From Acetobacter thailandicus (GTDB lineage Bacteria > Pseudomonadota > Alphaproteobacteria > Acetobacterales > Acetobacteraceae), in assembly GCF_011516655.1 (NCBI RefSeq), contig NZ_WOSV01000003.1, forward strand, positions 347,908 through 411,907: DNA of 64,000 nucleotides. Direction: 5' to 3'. Each line of letters starts with the position of its first letter. Position 1 is the first letter of the stretch. The notes beneath the pieces were generated by a model. It worked only from the letters and a program-made list of their open reading frames with translations, did not search any database and was not told the DNA's origin. Positions 34,791-45,400 of the stretch are shown in pieces. Both the position numbers and the translations under genes were made by a program.

Positions 34791-34819
34791 GGTGTCCTGG
34801 GCCCCTAGACGAACGGGAC
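34744..34819 (-). tRNA. tRNA-Glu (anticodon CTC)
   Basis: On the minus strand the acceptor stem GTCCCGT pairs with ACGGGAC, the T arm contains GGTTCAAATCC and the anticodon loop CTCTCAC between CCGCC and GGCGG gives CTC, reading GAG. The CCA end is encoded. Its 3' end points to the mobile element, which restores the gene on integration. Confidence 0.95.
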
Positions 34820-34896
34820 TAAAGGCAGCTCTGATTTAAAAGAGCACCCACAAAAAGGCAAGAGGCAAATGATGATAAAAATTTGCCCCTTTAAAC

Positions 34897-34917
34897 AATA
34901 TGTTATAACATAACATT
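34897..34917. promoter_or_regulatory. Zur-like palindrome upstream of the TonB receptor
   Basis: ATGTTATAACAT is a perfect 12-bp palindrome, extended to ATGTTATAACATAACATT. It resembles the Zur consensus (TGTTATANNATAACA type) and lies about 55 bases before the receptor start. Zinc regulation is inferred from the motif. Confidence 0.5.
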
Positions 34918-34969
34918 CTTTGGTCAGTTATGTATCTCAACTCTTTATAAAACTGAAAGTGTTTCTGGC

Positions 34970-37243
34970 ATGCGGAAATCCGCGCTTTTGTATTCCTGCC
35001 TGCTCATAACGACTGACATCCTGTGGATGACAGGCGCCGCAAAAAGTCAGCCTGCACAGCTGACACCTTCTTTTCACCCACTCTGCGAAACACAAAAAAC
35101 ATGTAAGAAAACAAGCAAAAAGCCTGAGACTGTAACAAAAAAAATCAGTAAAGATCAGCACTCTGAGTATGTTACTGTTACAGCCCACCTTGACCAGGCA
35201 CGCTCTGAACTACAGCCCGACACCGGCGCAACGGTTTATAAGTTTAGCCGCAAAGCACTGGAAACCATTCCTGGTGGTGATAACGCACCACTCAACCAGG
35301 TCTTGTTGCAGGCACCGGGCGTTGCACAGGACAGCTATGGTCAGATTCACGTACGCGGCGACCATAACTCCGTTCAGTTCAGACTGGACGGCGTACAGCT
35401 ACCCGAAGGTCTGAGTGTCTTTGGACAGACACTGATGACCCGCTTTGCAAACAACATGTCACTGACTACAGGCGCTCTCCCCAGTGAATTTGGCTTTAAC
35501 CAGGCCGGGGTGATCGACATTACAACGAAAAACGGCAGAACAAACTCAGGCGGTAATGTTTCCATTTATGGCGGCGCGCGTGACTATTTCTTCCCCTCCG
35601 TGCAATATGGTGGTCATTCAGGAAAGTGGGATTACTTCGCGACGGCTGACTTCGTGCATAACCGGGTTGGTATTGAAAACACCACACGCTCCTTCAACGC
35701 GATCCATGATCTGACCAACCAGTATCATTTTCTGGGACACCTGAGATACACGCCTGACAGCACAACACGTATCAGCCTTATTGCCGGGGTATCAAACGCT
35801 GAATACCAGCTCCCCAACAACCCCGGCCAGCAAACCCAGTTTGCCAACCCGGACTATAGCAGCAGTAACCTCGCCTCACAGTTACGCGGCAGCACAGACA
35901 GCAGCAACCTGGATGAACACCAGAAAGAGATAACTGACTTCGCCATTCTCTCTTTACAAAAAGATATTGGTGCTTTTTCTCTGCAAAGTTCAGCATTCAC
36001 AAGTTACAGCAGCCTGCGTTACTCTCCTGATCCGCTGGGAGACCTCGTATTTAATGGTATTTCTCAGCGAGCAGCACGCTCTGTTTTCAACAGCGGCACG
36101 CAGCATGATGTGACCTGGCATGCCGCTCCTCAGCACACCATACGCTTCGGCTTTCAGATTTTTGCAGGCCGTTCAGTTTCAAAAACAGATTCTAAAGTAT
36201 TCAGAGCAACCCGAACAGATGCTGACGGAAGCCCTGTTTACTCCTCCTCTCCTTCCACCATTTATGATGGCAGTGGCAAAACAGGCATTCAGTATGGCCT
36301 GTATCTTCAGGATGAATGGACCCCCCTTAAAAATCTGACTATCAATTACGGTATGCGTTTTGATGGCATGAGTTTTTATTCGAGTGCGACACAGTTCAGC
36401 CCGCGCCTGAACATTGTATGGAAACCATGGCGCGGCGGTGTACTCCATGCCGGGTATTCACGCTACTTCACCCCCCCGCCGGCTGAAAATGTCAGCTCCC
36501 TCTCTGTTGAGAAATTTGCCGGAACCAGTGGTGCCTCGCCTGGCATCCTGAATAATGCCGTCAAAGCTGAGCGAGACCATTATTTCGATGCAGGATTTGA
36601 ACAAACTATTCTGCCAGGCTGGCGCGTTTCATTTGATGCTTACTATAAAATAGCACATAATCTGATTGATGACGGGCAGTTTGGTGCGCCTATTATTCTG
36701 AGCAGCTTTAACTATCGCCGCGGACAGGTCAACGGCTACGAGGTCAGCACCTCCTATACCAGAGGCGCACTGTCTCTTTATGGTAATTTTGCATGGTCAC
36801 GCGCCATTGGCAAAGACATTACCAGCGCCCAGTTTAATTTTGACCCTGATGACCTTGCCTATATACGCAGCCGCTGGATTCATCTGGATCATGACCAGCG
36901 CTGGACAGCGTCTGCCGGCGCTTCATACACTTTCTTCAGTCACGGCTGGCACCCTCTGCTGCTTAGCTCAAGCATGGTATATGGAAGCGGGTTAAGAGCT
37001 GACGGAGCAACTGTACCGAACGGTGTTTCTTTGCCACAATATGTCACTTTTAATTTCTCAGCCGTGCAAACACTTAAAAACCTGTTTGGCTACCGGTTTG
37101 CAGGCAATACGCAGATAAGGCTTGATGTTTTAAATCTGTTTGACAAAACCTATATGCTGCGCGACGGGAGTGGCATTGGCGTTGGCGCACCTCAATATGG
37201 TCTGCGCCGTACTATTCTTACAGGAATTTCTCAAAACTTCTAA
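34970..37243 (+). CDS. TonB-dependent outer-membrane receptor, possibly zinc-regulated
   Basis: A 757-aa receptor with a signal peptide (cleavage near AKSQ). A Lys/Thr-rich linker precedes the plug, with LNQVLLQAPGVAQDSYGQIH, RLDGVQLPEG and an EFGFNQAGVIDITTKNG segment. The barrel has TonB-barrel signatures and ends in Phe (ISQNF). This plug type is the Cir/BtuB-like class, distinct from the siderophore-type receptor at 15018. The Zur-like site suggests a metal such as zinc as ligand. The B12 operon is near, but the receptor has no B12 riboswitch upstream, so cobalamin as ligand is less likely. Confidence 0.88.
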   Translation: MRKSALLYSCLLITTDILWMTGAAKSQPAQLTPSFHPLCETQKTCKKTSKKPETVTKKISKDQHSEYVTVTAHLDQARSELQPDTGATVYKFSRKALETIPGGDNAPLNQVLLQAPGVAQDSYGQIHVRGDHNSVQFRLDGVQLPEGLSVFGQTLMTRFANNMSLTTGALPSEFGFNQAGVIDITTKNGRTNSGGNVSIYGGARDYFFPSVQYGGHSGKWDYFATADFVHNRVGIENTTRSFNAIHDLTNQYHFLGHLRYTPDSTTRISLIAGVSNAEYQLPNNPGQQTQFANPDYSSSNLASQLRGSTDSSNLDEHQKEITDFAILSLQKDIGAFSLQSSAFTSYSSLRYSPDPLGDLVFNGISQRAARSVFNSGTQHDVTWHAAPQHTIRFGFQIFAGRSVSKTDSKVFRATRTDADGSPVYSSSPSTIYDGSGKTGIQYGLYLQDEWTPLKNLTINYGMRFDGMSFYSSATQFSPRLNIVWKPWRGGVLHAGYSRYFTPPPAENVSSLSVEKFAGTSGASPGILNNAVKAERDHYFDAGFEQTILPGWRVSFDAYYKIAHNLIDDGQFGAPIILSSFNYRRGQVNGYEVSTSYTRGALSLYGNFAWSRAIGKDITSAQFNFDPDDLAYIRSRWIHLDHDQRWTASAGASYTFFSHGWHPLLLSSSMVYGSGLRADGATVPNGVSLPQYVTFNFSAVQTLKNLFGYRFAGNTQIRLDVLNLFDKTYMLRDGSGIGVGAPQYGLRRTILTGISQNF

Positions 37244-37257
37244 AATATAAAAGAACG

Positions 37258-37302
37258 TTTATTTGTGTTTGTTTTTTATTTTTCAAAAACAAACACAAAT
37301 AT
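37258..37302. terminator. Terminator hairpin of the TonB receptor gene
   Basis: A perfect 17-bp stem, TATTTGTGTTTGTTTTT with its complement, and an 8-nt loop, about 15 bases after the receptor stop. T-rich on both sides; it should terminate in either direction. Confidence 0.7.
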
Positions 37303-37339
37303 TTAGAATATATAAATACATATACAATCAAAAACAAAT

Positions 37340-37392
37340 AAAAATAATAATTTAAATAAAAATAATAATTTAAATAAAAATAATAATAAATA
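37340..37392 (+). repeat. Tandem 18-bp AT repeats
   Basis: The unit ATAAAAATAATAATTTAA occurs about 2.7 times in direct tandem. No known function. Confidence 0.75.
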
Positions 37393-37602
37393 TAAGTAAA
37401 AAACAAAAATTTATATAAGTATAAATACATATTAAAATTAAAAATATTATTTTTATTATTTTCTTAACACGACCAGAAAATTAAAAGAAATCATAAGCTT
37501 GTATTAAATAGAATTATATGACACATTCTAGCCCGCTGTAAAAAACGCCAGCGAAAAAAGCCTGTAAACATTTTTCATAAACGAAATAAAGCAGAAAAAA
37601 CC

Positions 37603-37992
37603 GTGAATAATCAAGATATTAAACAACAGATCATCTCACCTGGGAATGACCTCGGCCAGAGAATGAAAATTCTTCGCAAAGCTTCAGGCATGACACAGCA
37701 GCAGGTTGCAGATTCCCTTGGTGTATCCCGCCCTGCTATCGCTTTCTGGGAAACCGGACGGGAAGGCAGTGCTCGCAAACATATTCCCAAACTTGCTGAA
37801 CTTTTTGGTGTTGACCCGGAGATTTTTTTAACCGGCCATACGCAGATCGACATTCCGCTTGTTGTCTCTCCTGATGAGCATGACATGATTGGTCTGTACC
37901 GTATGCTTGATGCATCACGCAAAGTATCTGCTCAGAAATGGCTGGAAAGACAGGTTAAGACGCAACAGAAAAACCTGGAAAAGCTGACCTGA
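37603..37992 (+). CDS. XRE-family transcriptional regulator
   Basis: A 129-aa protein with one Cro/C1-type HTH at residues 17-72 (LGQRMKILRKASGMTQQQVA, then VSRPAIAFWETG). The C-terminal helix region is probably for dimerization. The start is GTG at 37603. It is transcribed alone, convergent with cobQ, and followed by a hairpin. Targets are not evident. Confidence 0.82.
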   Translation: MNNQDIKQQIISPGNDLGQRMKILRKASGMTQQQVADSLGVSRPAIAFWETGREGSARKHIPKLAELFGVDPEIFLTGHTQIDIPLVVSPDEHDMIGLYRMLDASRKVSAQKWLERQVKTQQKNLEKLT

Positions 37993-38080
37993 AAAATAAT
38001 ACACCAGTCAGGATTATGACATTATATTTAAGCCGCAACATCCAGTATTATAACAATAAAAAATTACACTTGCGATATAT

Positions 38081-38130
38081 ACAGCCGATTTACTTACCCC
38101 TCTCTGAAAGAGGCAGATTTCGGCTGTTTT
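38081..38130 (+). terminator. Terminator of the XRE regulator gene
   Basis: Outer stem ACAGCCGA with TCGGCTGT and inner stem CCTCT with AGAGG, followed by TTTT. Confidence 0.75.
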
Positions 38131-38140
38131 CACATAGAAT

Positions 38141-39715
38141 TTAAGAAAAATTTCTATTCTGCAGTGCCGTAACCGGGTACGAAGCCAGGTCAAGCAATGC
38201 ATCAAGGTCAATAAAATGTTCCAGATGGTCCGCCAGACTATTCAGAGCATCTTCGACTATCATGTCATGATGCGCTATTTTCTGAAAACCATCTTCCTGT
38301 TCATACCAAAAACCACCTGGCGTAAAATCTGCACCTCCGGCACGTGATAAAAGCGCCATACGGCCATCCCTGCCACCAAAAATACCATGAAGATAAGTAC
38401 CATAAACCTGTCCGCTGGCTGAAACGGCTCCTTCAGGTTGTCCGTCAAGCTCAAGCAAAGGACGACGACAACCAGCACCATCTGTTTCACCCAGATGCAT
38501 CTCGTAGCCCGAGACGCTGGCCTGCATACCACTCACAATACCTTTTTTCTCAACAAGATGTTTAGATTCTGTCAGCACTGTTTCCACATCAAGCAGCCCC
38601 AGCCCTGCAACTGTCTCAACATCCCCCTCAACGCCTTTCGGATCGGCAATATGGTGGCCCAGCATCTGATACCCGCCACAAATACCCATCACATGCCCGC
38701 CACGGGCGAGATGGTCCTGCAAATCATGCTCCCAGCCCTCTGAACGGAACACCATAAGGTCAGACAAACTCCCTTTAGAACCGGGCAAAATTACGAGATC
38801 ACACTCAGGCAAACGTGTCCCAGGTCTGACCATTATCAGATCAACAGCAGGCTCTGCACGCAGAGGATCCAGATCATCAAAATTTGCAATAAGAGGGAGC
38901 AAAGGCACAACCACTCTTAAACGGGGAACAGTATAACCCTCTCCGTCGCCTTCCTCAGTGTAGATATCCTCTCTGCTCTGATCCGTATTCAGATCAGAAG
39001 CATCTTCAGCAGGCAGATAACGCACAGCAGGCAGATCAGGTACAAGCCCGAGAGCGGCCCAGCCTGTGTGCCCGCAAATGACTTCCATGCCGTCATAAAA
39101 CAGCGAAGTATCTCCGCGCATTTTATTGACAATAAAGCCTTTAATTAGCGCAGCATCCTCCGGAGCAATCACAACCTGTGTCCCCACGAGGCTTGCAATT
39201 ACGCCTCCCCTGTCTATATCGCCAACCAGAACAACCGGCGCCTGCACGGCCTGCGCAAAACCCATATTGGCAATATCAGTCATCCGCAAATTCACTTCGG
39301 ATGCAGATCCTGCACCTTCAACCAGGACAAGATCAGCCTGCGCTGCCAACTTCCAAAAGCTTTTCAGCACCTCAGGCATCAGCCGGTCTTTACGGGACTG
39401 ATACTGACGCGCTTCTACTGTTTCAAGCACATGCCCATGCACAACAAGCTGCGCGCCTGTCTCCCCCTGAGGCTTGAGCAAAACCGGGTTCATATCCACT
39501 TCGGGCTGAACACCACACGCCAGCGCCTGAAGGGCCTGCGCCCGCCCTATTTCTCCGCCATCTGCCGTCACGGCTGCATTATTCGACATATTTTGCGGTT
39601 TAAAGGGCAAAACTTTCAGCCCACGGCGGGTAAAAGCCCGTGCCAGACCAGCCAGTAATGTTGATTTTCCAACCCCTGACCCTGTTCCCTGAATCATCAG
39701 AACACGCGCTGTCAA
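38141..39715 (-). CDS. cobQ: Cobyric acid synthase
   Basis: A 524-aa glutamine-dependent amidotransferase that amidates four side chains of adenosylcobyrinic a,c-diamide. The N-terminal synthetase domain has [19 protein letters not shown] and KPQNMSNNA. The GATase domain has the nucleophile Cys in [11 protein letters not shown] and His in GTYLHGIF. The start overlaps the cobO stop by 4 bases. It is the last gene of the cobalamin operon. Confidence 0.95.
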   Translation of the reverse strand: MTARVLMIQGTGSGVGKSTLLAGLARAFTRRGLKVLPFKPQNMSNNAAVTADGGEIGRAQALQALACGVQPEVDMNPVLLKPQGETGAQLVVHGHVLETVEARQYQSRKDRLMPEVLKSFWKLAAQADLVLVEGAGSASEVNLRMTDIANMGFAQAVQAPVVLVGDIDRGGVIASLVGTQVVIAPEDAALIKGFIVNKMRGDTSLFYDGMEVICGHTGWAALGLVPDLPAVRYLPAEDASDLNTDQSREDIYTEEGDGEGYTVPRLRVVVPLLPLIANFDDLDPLRAEPAVDLIMVRPGTRLPECDLVILPGSKGSLSDLMVFRSEGWEHDLQDHLARGGHVMGICGGYQMLGHHIADPKGVEGDVETVAGLGLLDVETVLTESKHLVEKKGIVSGMQASVSGYEMHLGETDGAGCRRPLLELDGQPEGAVSASGQVYGTYLHGIFGGRDGRMALLSRAGGADFTPGGFWYEQEDGFQKIAHHDMIVEDALNSLADHLEHFIDLDALLDLASYPVTALQNRNFS

Positions 39716-40338
39716 AACTCCACTCCCTTCTGAGCTTTTACGCCACTGCGAAAGTGATGTTTAACAAGAGTCATTTCGGTCACCAGGTCCGCAGCCTCGG
39801 TCAGTTCAGGTTTGGCATTGCGCCCCGTTATCACGACATGCTGCCCCTCCGGCCGCGCCTTCAGCACATCAAGAATATGAGGCAAAGAGAGATACTCATA
39901 ACGCAGGGCAATATTCAGCTCATCAAGCACAACGAGCCCGACATCAGCGTTAGCAAGCGCATCAGCCGCAAAACGCCAGGCTTCTTCGCAGGTTGCAATG
40001 TCACGTGCTTTATCCTGCGTCTCCCAGGTAAATCCTTCACCCGGCGCATGCCAGGAAACAAGGGGATCGAAACGTTCAAGAGCACGCCTCTCTCCCGTAT
40101 CCCAGGCGCCTTTAATAAACTGCACAACAGCAACACGGCGCCCGTAACCCAGTGTCCGCAAAGCCATACCAAACGCTGCCGTTGATTTACCTTTACCCGG
40201 CCCGGTATGCACCATCAGCAACCCTTTTTCGAGAGTTTTTGACGCTACCTCACGGTCCTGAACCTCTTTACGCTTACGCATTTTTTCACGGTGATGTGCC
40301 TCTGCACCCTGTAATGAAGACGAAAGCGTCTGATTCAT
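39712..40338 (-). CDS. cobO: Cob(I)yrinic acid a,c-diamide adenosyltransferase
   Basis: A 208-aa CobA/BtuR-type adenosyltransferase that attaches the 5'-deoxyadenosyl ligand to cobalt. The P-loop [18 protein letters not shown] and the [13 protein letters not shown] segment are present. It is translationally coupled to cobQ. A 115-base gap separates it from the phosphatase gene upstream, without an obvious riboswitch, so it probably belongs to the same operon or has a weak promoter of its own. Confidence 0.95.
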   Translation of the reverse strand: MNQTLSSSLQGAEAHHREKMRKRKEVQDREVASKTLEKGLLMVHTGPGKGKSTAAFGMALRTLGYGRRVAVVQFIKGAWDTGERRALERFDPLVSWHAPGEGFTWETQDKARDIATCEEAWRFAADALANADVGLVVLDELNIALRYEYLSLPHILDVLKARPEGQHVVITGRNAKPELTEAADLVTEMTLVKHHFRSGVKAQKGVEF

Positions 40339-40453
40339 AGTAAATCCTGATCTTATTTATTTAATAAAATATTTTCTGAAACAACAGAAAAAGAAAGATC
40401 ACTCATAAATACTCTTTTCCCGGAAATTTATAGATTTCAAAGACTATACATCG

Positions 40454-40996
40454 TTAAATCACACTGAACAACCTTGCAAAGCCCTGTGGTATAGATGGCG
40501 AAAGCAGTTGTGGCTTTTCTCCCGCAGCCAGTCCGGTCAGCAGACGCAAAGGGCCACCGTGGGATAAAATGCATGATGAAACACCACTTTCTTTAATATC
40601 CTGCCAGACTGCGGTTATACGCTGCATCAGGGATAACCCGCTCTCGCCCCCGGGGGGTGCAAAACCTGCCGGATCAGCGGCCCATGCATCCAGCTGTATA
40701 CGACTGATCTCACTCCAGCACTGTCCTTCCCACTCACCAAAATCCAGTTCAGCCAGACGCGGGTCAATGCGCAGCTCCATACAGGTAGTTTTGACGAGCT
40801 TCTCAGCCATATCACGGCATCGGGCCGCGGGTGAGCTGTATACCACCTGACACGAAGCCCCCTGAGCCAGCACAGACAAACCAGCAGTCAGCCTCTCCCA
40901 GCCGGGGCGCAGAGGCACCTCCTGACGACCATAGCACATACCCTCTGCGACCATAACGGGGGCATGCCGGGCCAGTAACACAGAAAAACGCTGCAC
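40454..40996 (-). CDS. Histidine phosphatase, CobC-like (alpha-ribazole phosphatase)
   Basis: A 180-aa member of the phosphoglycerate-mutase-like superfamily. The His nucleophile motif is LLARHAP, followed by Arg in SSPAARC, Glu/Asp in ELDFGEWEG and the second His in LSHGGPLR. In cobalamin operons this family (CobC) removes the phosphate from alpha-ribazole phosphate or adenosylcobalamin phosphate. The usual RHG reads RHA. I chose the GTG at 40996 because AGGAG sits before it and the catalytic His is then near residue 10; the open frame runs to 41083. Confidence 0.75.
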   Translation of the reverse strand: MQRFSVLLARHAPVMVAEGMCYGRQEVPLRPGWERLTAGLSVLAQGASCQVVYSSPAARCRDMAEKLVKTTCMELRIDPRLAELDFGEWEGQCWSEISRIQLDAWAADPAGFAPPGGESGLSLMQRITAVWQDIKESGVSSCILSHGGPLRLLTGLAAGEKPQLLSPSIPQGFARLFSVI

Positions 40997-41152
40997 ACTC
41001 TTTCTCCTCAGGATTTTCCTGCCTGCTATAACCTCTGTGTCAGAATAAAAATGATCTGCTTTTCTGCTACAGACACACTTCATTCTGCCACGATCATAAC
41101 AACCAGCCGGATGTGCGGTCTATGCTAGCATCATATCATGCAGGCCCTGTCA

Positions 41153-42490
41153 TCAGAAAGCCGTGTCATTGCAAGCCAGCACGTGAAAAAATGATCCGGA
41201 CACCAGACCTCGCCTGCCTCCGCATGCACCAAGTGGTGTGCCATCGCCTGCTACCAGATCAGCCAGCGGGGCATCCTCTCCCGCATCCAGCACAGAAGCA
41301 TAATGGAATTCATGCCCTCGCAAACGGCTGCCAGCTTTGCCAAGCACCGTATCTGCCCGCAATGTTGCCTCCCGATACCCAAGATTTAATTTGCGCCGTG
41401 CAAATGATGTACTATGCGCAAGCAAACCGGACATAGCGTGCTTTTTTCCTTCTGCATCTTCAAGGCATTGCCCCAGCACCATATAACCACCGCATTCACC
41501 ATGCACCGGGCGGGTGCGAGAAAAATGCTGAAGGCCACTTATAAAATGTCTGGCCTGCGCAAGTCCTCCGGCATGCAGCTCGGGGTATCCTCCAGGCAGC
41601 CAGCATACGTCACAGCTCTCATCAGGTACTTCATCTGCCAGCGGCGAAAAAGGCACCAGCTCTGCCCCTGCCTGACGCCAGAACATGGCCAGATGACCGT
41701 AGAGAAAAGAAAATGCATCATCCTCCGCCACAGCAATACGCTGCCCTGGCGGCGATAAAACAGCATGCCGTGTCAATTCAGCAGTCACAGGCATTGCAGC
41801 CACCGGGGCAGCCAGAGCCAGCACAGAATCAAGATCCAGCTCCTGCTCCGCTTTATCTGCCAGTTTTTCAATCCAGTCTGTCAGGGCACCATGCTCACGC
41901 GCCTGCACCAGCCCAAGGTGCCTCTCTGGTAATGATTGACCAGCCTGACGCATCAGCGCACCACATGCTGCCAGACCAGCGGCCTCGATCGCGCCTGTCG
42001 TCAGCCTGACATGACGCGGCGATGCCACACGATTAAGAACAACACCGGCAATTGTCACATCGGGGTGCCATGAAGCAAAGCCTTTAGCAATCGGCCCGAC
42101 AGACTGCCCCTGCCCTGACACATCAAGCACCAGCAAAACAGGAATACCAAAACGTGCGGCGATATCTGAAGGGGAGCCACGTGCGCCCTCCGGCCCGGTC
42201 AGACCGTCAAACAACCCCATAGCTGATTCAACAATAACCAGATCAGCGTCATGTCCTGCTGCCTGCAGCAGGCAGGCCTGTAAATCAGGTGGCATACACC
42301 AGCTGTCAATGTTGAGGCCATACCGGCCCGTAATAGCCGCATGAAAAGCAGGATCGATATAATCAGGACCTGTTTTAATCGCACTCACCCGCAGCCCTCT
42401 GCGCTTAAAAGCCGCCAGCAGAGCAACTGTCAGTGTTGTTTTACCCCCTCCTGAACGTGGAGCAGACACCATGAGGGCACGTACTGTCAT
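41153..42490 (-). CDS. cobB: Cobyrinic acid a,c-diamide synthase
   Basis: A 445-aa glutamine amidotransferase that amidates the a and c carboxylates, the step just before cobalt insertion in the aerobic pathway. It has a P-loop RSGGGKTTLTVALL and a GATase domain with Cys in HGECGGYMVLG and His in HEFHYASV. It overlaps the cobN stop by 4 bases. The presence of cobN makes the CobB (hydrogenobyrinic acid) function more likely than the anaerobic CbiA. Confidence 0.94.
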   Translation of the reverse strand: MTVRALMVSAPRSGGGKTTLTVALLAAFKRRGLRVSAIKTGPDYIDPAFHAAITGRYGLNIDSWCMPPDLQACLLQAAGHDADLVIVESAMGLFDGLTGPEGARGSPSDIAARFGIPVLLVLDVSGQGQSVGPIAKGFASWHPDVTIAGVVLNRVASPRHVRLTTGAIEAAGLAACGALMRQAGQSLPERHLGLVQAREHGALTDWIEKLADKAEQELDLDSVLALAAPVAAMPVTAELTRHAVLSPPGQRIAVAEDDAFSFLYGHLAMFWRQAGAELVPFSPLADEVPDESCDVCWLPGGYPELHAGGLAQARHFISGLQHFSRTRPVHGECGGYMVLGQCLEDAEGKKHAMSGLLAHSTSFARRKLNLGYREATLRADTVLGKAGSRLRGHEFHYASVLDAGEDAPLADLVAGDGTPLGACGGRRGLVSGSFFHVLACNDTAF

Positions 42491-45400
42491 ATGGAACTTT
42501 CTCCTGAACCCTCGAGCGCGGCAGCAACACTATTAGAGCGGGGGTGCCACAATCCACGCTGCATGGCTGACGTAAACCATGCTCGCATAGCCTCCCACGC
42601 AGCAGGGTTAACCTTTTGTAAAAAGGCGCTGCAACTCTCATCACCTAAAGTCCGGGCAAAGACCAGGTCAAACTGTCTGTCAAAGCGTGCCGGCACCGTT
42701 GCTGCAAAACCGTGCAATGCCTCGACCCCGCGTGTCATCTCGGCCGCACCGGCATATCCGTGCCGCTGCATGCCTTCTATCCAGCGCGGGTTAGCAAGCC
42801 GGCCTCTGACAATACGGGCAACTTCCTGTTCAGTCGCGCGCAGGCGGGGAGCATCAGGCCGGGACGTATCACCATGCCACAATGCCGGCCGCGCCCCGAG
42901 TGATGCCGCCGCTGCGGCAAGTCCGCCCTCATGTGCAGCATTTTCAGGGCTTTCGAGCATATCTGTTTCAGCGTAATCCTGCACATGCAAAACAGCATTC
43001 GCACGCTGCAACAAAGCAGCCAGACCTTCAATATTCTGCTGGCCATCACGCCCGCCGCCATATGTCCAGGCGGAGCCCTTCAGCCAGGCCTGCCCAAGCT
43101 CATCGGCTTTGCCCCATGTACCATTATGCAGATGCGCTTCGACACCAGTGCCATAGCTCCCCATAGCCGCACCAAATATACGGGCACCTGCCTGCTTCAG
43201 GGCATCTCCCTCAAGCCCTTTAACCGAAGCGGCAAGCGGGTTCCACTCAGCGGCCTCATCTCTCGCGGCAACAGCAGAAACGACCTGGTCAAACAAAGCA
43301 ATCTGATCAGGGAAAGCATCACGAAACAAACCTGATATACGCAGTGTAACATCAACACGCGGGCGATCGAGCACCGCCAGTGGTATAATTTCAAACCCCT
43401 GCACATGCCCCGTGCCGGTTTTACGGGTTATTTCAACCCCCATCAGACGCAGGGCCAGAGCCATATCCTCTCCTCCTGTACGCAAAGAAGAAGAACCCCA
43501 TAAATCCATAACCAGATGCGTCAGCGGCTCACCCTGCTCCTGCAAATGACGGGTAAGCAGCAATTTTTCCATTTTTGCAGCAAGCTGCATAGCAGAGGGT
43601 GTTGGCAGGGCACGCGGGTCGAGAGTAAAAAGATTTCGCCCGGTGGGCAGCACATCAGCCCGCCCGCGCGTTGGCGCACCAGCCGGCCCCGCCGGCACAA
43701 GGCGCCCTGCCAGCGCATCACGCAGAGCATTCGCCTCTGCCTCTGCACTTAAAGCCACACGCCGGGCAATGTCGTCACGGTCATACCCCTGACCACAGGC
43801 CTGCGAAATCGTATCGACCAGAGTGTCATAACCAGGTGCACGCTGACCAAAAATATGCAGACCATCACGGATCTGCAAATCTTTTACATCACACAAATAG
43901 GCATCAAGGCGGGCAAGTGCTTCGTCTTCATCTTCATCTCCGGGACGTACGCCACTCTCTGCCAGGACCCCGGTACGGGTTGCGCGCTCAAGAATTTCCT
44001 GTCGCAACAAGGCCCCGCGCCTGAAATCAAGCCCGTCAGCCTCAGCATACTCATCAATCAGCCTTTCCAGGATCTGCATATCTTCTGACAGACCAGCCTG
44101 CATCACCGGCGGCGTCATATGTCCGATTGTTACTGCCCCAAGGCGCCGTCTGGCTGCAGCTGCCTCACCAGGGTTATTGACAATAAACGGATAAATAACC
44201 GGCAGACCACCTGTCAGCACAGCAGAGGAGCAGGAGGGCGAGAGCGCTGCCGCTTTACCTGGCAGCCACTCAAGTGTGCCATGTGTACCCAGGTGCACCA
44301 TGGCATCAAGATGACGGCAAACACGTAACCACAGATAAAACGCAATATAAGCATGACAAGGCGGACTATCAGGGTCGTGATACTGCGCTTTACGGTCAGT
44401 CGCGCGTCCTCTGTCAGGCTGCACGGCCAGTGTAATCGCTCCGCATGGCACAACACGCAAATGAAACACACCCTGATGCACGGCGGAATCATCTTCCGGT
44501 TCACCCCAGGCCGCACAGACACTCTGCATAAAGGCCGGCGGCAGTTTTTGTGTCAGCTGCCTGTACTGATCAAGAGAAAGAACAGGCCGGGGTGCCTGTT
44601 GTGTCATCATCTGCACCAGCTCTGCCTGCGTGGGCAGTATGCCTGTTTCATACCCCTCAGCCTGCATCAGCCTCAGGATGGAAGAAAGGCTGGCGAAACT
44701 ATCAAGCCCGACGGCATGAGCAGTGTGACCTGTGTCACAGCCCTGCGCACCAGGCACGCCAGCACCAGGATAGTCAGACAACACAAGCCCGACCTGCCTG
44801 TGCTCAGGCAGCAGGCAACGCAGGCGTAACCAGCCCATAATACGCGCAACAGCCTGCTCTGTACCCGGAGCATAAATCTGGCGGGATGCAGGCTGACCAG
44901 GTGCAGTTTCCTCACGGAAGGAGACGGGAAAACTCGCAATGCTGCCATCAAGCTCAGGTAAAACAACCTGCATGGCCAGGTCAGCACGTGAGAGCCCTCT
45001 GGCGCTTGCCTGCCACAGTCCCTGGGTTGTGCCAGGCTGCAACAGCTGAATAACAGGCACACCGACTGAAAGAAGAGGAGACTGCCCATCCCTGTCACGG
45101 GAGGAAAATACCGTAGCATTCACCAGACAATCAGGGTGTACCTGCGCCAGCCAGTCATTAAGCGCGCCGGCTACTTTTGTATCCCGCAAAGATGTGACAA
45201 ACACCATATCGACACGGCAACCATGCTGTGACAACTGACGCGCCAGCTCTTCAGGTGCGCTGTGGTCACCCACCAGCAAATGGGCGCGATAAAACACCAC
45301 GACAACTCTGGCTGCTGCTCCCTCCGGCAAGGCAGCACACCAGCCAGACGGCAGCTGAAGCGGTGACGGAGCAGCAGGAAAAGTACGATAAACGCCCCAG

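Larger units (their letters stand above)
37244..37602. other. Extremely AT-rich intergenic region with hairpin and tandem repeats
   Basis: No gene is supported. It holds a long perfect hairpin at 37258-37302 and tandem units around 37340-37390, then A/T tracts up to the regulator promoter. Almost pure A/T sequence like this is out of character for the chromosome. Confidence 0.6.
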
